From Spirochaetota bacterium (lineage in GTDB: Bacteria > Spirochaetota > Brevinematia > Brevinematales > Brevinemataceae), in assembly GCA_030154445.1 (NCBI GenBank), contig JAGUQW010000005.1, positions 1 through 40,400 on the forward strand: a stretch of DNA of 40,400 nucleotides, given 5' to 3'. Position 1 is the stretch's first letter. Each line of letters opens with the position of its first letter. Shown piece after piece: positions 37,672 through 40,400 of the stretch. The notes beneath the pieces were generated by a model. The model did not search any database. It was not told the DNA's origin and worked only from the letters and a program-made list of their open reading frames with translations. The position numbers and the translations under genes are program-made.

Positions 37672-39006
37672 TTATTGAAACAAGTATATTCCTATTCCAC
37701 CTGCTAATGTTCCAAACCATATATGATCATTTTCTCTTGTAATTGTTGTAATATCCAATCCTGGAAGTCCATCACTTAATCCAAAATAAGTCCATTTTTT
37801 CTTTTTCATATCAAAAATGCTTACCCCAGAACTTAATGTTCCTACCCAAAGTTTGTCATCCATTAATAATAGACTTTCTATATAATCAGATTTTATTTCT
37901 GTTTTTCTATATTCTTTGAGTATTTTCCCTGTTGTTTTATGAATCTTCAACAAGCCTTGTCCATAAGTACCTATCCATAAAATATCAGGATCTGTATCTC
38001 TAATAATAGTTTTAGCTGATATTTTTGGTAAAAAAGATTCTGTTTTTCCATTTCTGTATACCAACACTCCCTGCTCTGGTGTTGCTATATATAAATCTCC
38101 ATCAACATGTAATATATCTAAAACACTATGATAAGGAATAATATTTTCCCAACTAATACCATCTTTACTACGAAATACCCCTTTAAATAAAGTTGATACA
38201 TAGTAATAAAAACCATCATGAGAAATTGTTTTTAATTTGTTATTTTTCATTGCTGGAACACTATGCCATTGAGAATCTGATTTATCATAATACCCTAAGC
38301 CAGAATGTGTCGCTATCCATACTTTGTTATTTTGTACTAAGATATCTCTTACATAATTAGAAGGTAGTTTGGTATTACGAGCATTAAAAATATCTAGTTG
38401 AAACATCGATCTACTAAAACGAGCCACAGCTCCTGACCACATTCCTATCCACACGTCATCACCATCAAACTCTAAAGCACTAATAGCATTATCTGGCAAG
38501 AATTCTAATCGAGAAAAATAACGCCACACTACTCTTCTTTTGAGATAAAATATATCTTTAGAAAGAATATGATTTCCCTTAAGTTTGGCTAATTCTTCTA
38601 TTGATCTATTGATATAAAATAAAGCTTCAGAGCGTTTTTTCTGAGCATATAAAAAAAATGAAGCTTTGTAAGCTGCTTCGACTTTAATAGCTGTTTCTTT
38701 GTCTATAGATTGATAAGATTTAATATATAACACTAACGATTGATTTGTAAGATTTCGTATCATTATTCTATTAGCAGCATCTAAATAAGCTTTAGAAAAA
38801 TTTAGCTTATGAAAAGATTTCGGGCTTAATTCTATCCATGTAGTTAATAAGTCAATATTTTGTTGCTCTGATAAATCTAACATAATATCTACTAATTCAA
38901 ATTGTACTATCTGTCGATTTTTGATTTGTTCAAAAGTTACTGTTGCATAATTCACACTATGAAATACAAAAAATATTCCAAATACGACTATATGGCGTGT
39001 ATTCAT
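37672..39006 (-). CDS. Exported beta-propeller protein with two-component-type propeller repeats
   Basis: A 444-aa protein. Residues 1-22 (RHIVVFGIFFVFHSVNYA) look like a signal peptide with cleavage after YA. A helical, TPR-like region follows (about 85-140). From about residue 175 come repeated blades of the Reg_prop type: VWIGMWSGAVARF, VWIATHSGLGYYD, LWIGTYGQGLLKI, LWVGTLSSGVSIF and IWFGTLAGGIGIY. Such repeats normally form the periplasmic sensor of hybrid two-component proteins, but no histidine kinase or other output domain is present here. AGGAG stands six bases before the ATG. It is the first gene of the probable minus-strand operon, 44 bases before pmbA. Confidence 0.8.
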   Translation of the reverse strand: MNTRHIVVFGIFFVFHSVNYATVTFEQIKNRQIVQFELVDIMLDLSEQQNIDLLTTWIELSPKSFHKLNFSKAYLDAANRIMIRNLTNQSLVLYIKSYQSIDKETAIKVEAAYKASFFLYAQKKRSEALFYINRSIEELAKLKGNHILSKDIFYLKRRVVWRYFSRLEFLPDNAISALEFDGDDVWIGMWSGAVARFSRSMFQLDIFNARNTKLPSNYVRDILVQNNKVWIATHSGLGYYDKSDSQWHSVPAMKNNKLKTISHDGFYYYVSTLFKGVFRSKDGISWENIIPYHSVLDILHVDGDLYIATPEQGVLVYRNGKTESFLPKISAKTIIRDTDPDILWIGTYGQGLLKIHKTTGKILKEYRKTEIKSDYIESLLLMDDKLWVGTLSSGVSIFDMKKKKWTYFGLSDGLPGLDITTITRENDHIWFGTLAGGIGIYLFQ

Positions 39007-39082
39007 CTATTTCTCCTAAAACATAATATTATATTATCGGTATATATTGTATTTAATTAATATAAAAGAAATGGCTTATTTT

Positions 39083-39111
39083 TAGACTATAAAGAAAATA
39101 TATTGTATAAT
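39083..39111 (+). promoter_or_regulatory. Possible promoter of the ComF-family gene
   Basis: TAGACT (39083-39088), 17 bases and TATAAT (39106-39111), about 30 bases before the ATG at 39143. The -10 box is perfect and the -35 matches four of six. The region also lies upstream of the divergent propeller gene, whose own promoter could not be assigned. Confidence 0.45.
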
Positions 39112-39142
39112 ATCAGTATATTTGATGTTAGCAGGGCAATTT

Positions 39143-39814
39143 ATGATTAATTATATCAAAAAAATCATTATTAATCAACATTGTATTTCTTGTAAATCCA
39201 AAGATACAGAGCCATACTACCATATCTGTCCAAAGTGTATTGATTCATTGACAGTAATGAAAACGTTGAAAAATATTTGTCCTTTGTGTCATAGCACTTG
39301 GATAGAAAAAGATATTTGTCAAAATTGTTTTAACAAATCACCGCTTTGGCAGAATATACATACTATATATTCTTATAAAAACAATCATATCAAACAATTA
39401 TTGCATCTATACAAATTCAAAGATTCATCTTTAGCAGAACATGATCTTGTTGCATTAATAAAACCACATATATCGCTTTTTAAAGATTATCATTTTATTA
39501 TCACTCCTTGTAGTATTCCAACATACAAACGATTAGGCTATAATCCTGTAACAAGAATTATACAAAAATTAGATCTTGAATTTTCAGAATCATTATCTAA
39601 AAACCAAACATTTACAACCAAACATTTAAAAAGACAAGAAAGATTGCAACCAACAGCTGCAATGATATTTCAAGCTGAAAAAATAAATACTGCTAAAAAA
39701 ATTGTAATTGTAGATGATGTGTTCACTACAGGTTCTACGATTACTCAGGCGTCACTAGCTTTACAATACCATAATCTTATGTATTTTGACATTTTATGTT
39801 TTTTTAGAAGCTAA
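39143..39814 (+). CDS. ComF-family phosphoribosyltransferase-like protein
   Basis: A 223-aa protein. The N-terminal zinc ribbon has CISC...CPKC and CPLC...CQNC pairs. The C-terminal phosphoribosyltransferase domain has the PRPP-binding loop IVIVDDVFTTGSTITQA and RLGYNPVTRI. ComF proteins act in DNA uptake in naturally competent bacteria (assisting the ComFA helicase), but the family is also widespread in species not known to be competent. The ATG at 39143 has AGGG six bases upstream; a TTG frame start at 39122 is less likely. Confidence 0.88.
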   Translation: MINYIKKIIINQHCISCKSKDTEPYYHICPKCIDSLTVMKTLKNICPLCHSTWIEKDICQNCFNKSPLWQNIHTIYSYKNNHIKQLLHLYKFKDSSLAEHDLVALIKPHISLFKDYHFIITPCSIPTYKRLGYNPVTRIIQKLDLEFSESLSKNQTFTTKHLKRQERLQPTAAMIFQAEKINTAKKIVIVDDVFTTGSTITQASLALQYHNLMYFDILCFFRS

Positions 39815-39899
39815 ATAAAATTATTGTTATATATATATTATTTTTCAAAAATACCGAAAATATATATTAAAAGAATTATTTGTAGGTAACATAGACCTT

Positions 39900-40400
39900 A
39901 TGGATTTTAACAAAATATTTGATACTTATTCTAACGATATTGATACTCCCAAGCGCTCTAATGAATTTGCAGAAATTCCTCCTATGCCTGCAAATATTTT
40001 ACAAAAAGTAAAAACATTTATTCAAAATTTTGATAGTAACAAAGAGCCCGATAATTCTGTAGATGATATTACAACAAATACTGACCCTATCACAGAAGAA
40101 ACCTCTGCTTCAAGTGTTCCAGATAATATTTTGGATGTTCTTACTCAACTAGACAAACCTCTTGATCTTTCCTTTGATAATCCTCCTGAGGATATCAATA
40201 CAGAAAATTCTATTGACGATGACTCTGACTTCGATAATCCTCTTGACAATGATAACTCTGACTTCGATAATCCTCTCGATAATGATGACACCGACTTCGA
40301 TAATCCTCTCGATAATGATGACACCGACTTCGATAATCCTCTTGACAATGATAACTCTGACTTCGATAATCCTCTCGATAATGATGACACCGACTTCGAT
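39900..40400 (+). CDS. Asp-rich repeat protein, C-terminus outside window
   Basis: An ORF open from the ATG at 39900 to the window end (167 codons). It starts MDFNKIFDTYSNDIDTPKRS, with no signal peptide and no recognised domain. Composition is dominated by Asp, Asn, Pro, Ser and Thr. The last third is a tandem repeat of the 11-residue unit DFDNPLDND-(N/D)-(S/T). Spacing to any ribosome-binding site is poor (TAGG 13 bases upstream), so the start is less certain than the frame. The frame is supported by strict maintenance of the 11-residue unit. Function is unknown. Confidence 0.65.
   Translation, partial: MDFNKIFDTYSNDIDTPKRSNEFAEIPPMPANILQKVKTFIQNFDSNKEPDNSVDDITTNTDPITEETSASSVPDNILDVLTQLDKPLDLSFDNPPEDINTENSIDDDSDFDNPLDNDNSDFDNPLDNDDTDFDNPLDNDDTDFDNPLDNDNSDFDNPLDNDDTDFD
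40227..40400 (+). repeat. 33-bp tandem repeats in the Asp-rich protein gene
   Basis: Units begin at 40227, 40260, 40293, 40326, 40359 and 40392 (the last cut by the window end). Two sequence types alternate as A-B-B-A-B: type A carries CTTGACAATGATAACTCT and type B carries CTCGATAATGATGACACC in the second half. Units of the same type are identical, a sign of recent duplication. The array may continue beyond the window. Confidence 0.93.

Noticed and set aside
40145-40390. Minus-strand ORF of 81 codons with a repeated SLSRGLSKS pattern
   Set aside because: It is the complement of the 33-bp Asp-rich repeat and remains open only because of the repeat. No start signal or independent support was found.
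40227-40400. Right-edge repeat considered as CRISPR
   Set aside because: Units are contiguous 33-mers without unique spacers, and the reading frame is kept.

Overview
The window is AT-rich bacterial chromosome dominated by the translation and transcription superoperons. Reading on the minus strand there are two blocks. One is tRNA-Thr - rpmG - tRNA-Trp - secE - nusG - rplK - rplA - rplJ - rplL - rpoB - rpoC (32573 down to 21356). The other is rpsL - rpsG - fusA - tuf followed by the complete S10, spc and alpha clusters down to rplQ (19797 down to 1654). The type-Z (four-cysteine) S14, the absence of rpsD from the alpha cluster, the low GC and the general protein sequences suggest a spirochaete. 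A low-GC lineage such as Brevinema is a guess, not a demonstration.

Left edge (1-1640): a plus-strand DNA adenine methyltransferase enters the window already open. Its 5' coding part contains a long degenerate-to-perfect CAAC tetranucleotide tract. Both alternative frames hit TAA within ten bases after the tract. This is the architecture of a phase-variable (ON/OFF) methyltransferase. The protein also carries a C-terminal PD-(D/E)XK/Mrr-like region. A 12-bp bidirectional terminator separates it from the convergent rplQ.

Ribosomal region (1654-19903): 32 closely packed genes lie on the minus strand, led by a textbook promoter (TTGACA, 17 bp, TACAAT) with a 17-bp palindrome at the expected transcription start. 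Oddities are the lack of rpmD (L30) between rplO and rpsE, a 92-residue basic repeat-bearing extension on L5, an Asn/Arg-rich extension on S5, a 129-bp hairpin-containing gap between rplF and rplR, and a 161-bp rpsL-rpsG spacer.

Between the two superoperons (19904-21355) lies about 350 bp without a recognisable gene and an acyltransferase-3 gene broken by one frameshift, directly behind the rpoC terminator.

RNA polymerase region (21356-32641): rpoC, rpoB, the L7/L12-L10-L1-L11 genes, nusG and secE. A strong terminator-like hairpin between rplL and rpoB looks like an attenuator. A perfect-consensus promoter lies upstream of tRNA-Thr.

Right part (32687-40400): a plus-strand Nudix hydrolase converges on a probable minus-strand operon: a secreted beta-propeller protein, a PmbA/TldE-like protein, an unrecognised 567-aa protein, a UVR-motif protein and 5-formyltetrahydrofolate cyclo-ligase. 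A ComF-family phosphoribosyltransferase runs divergently. The window ends inside an Asp-rich protein encoded by nearly identical 33-bp tandem repeats. Both window edges therefore carry repeat tracts of a kind that is often variable in length.
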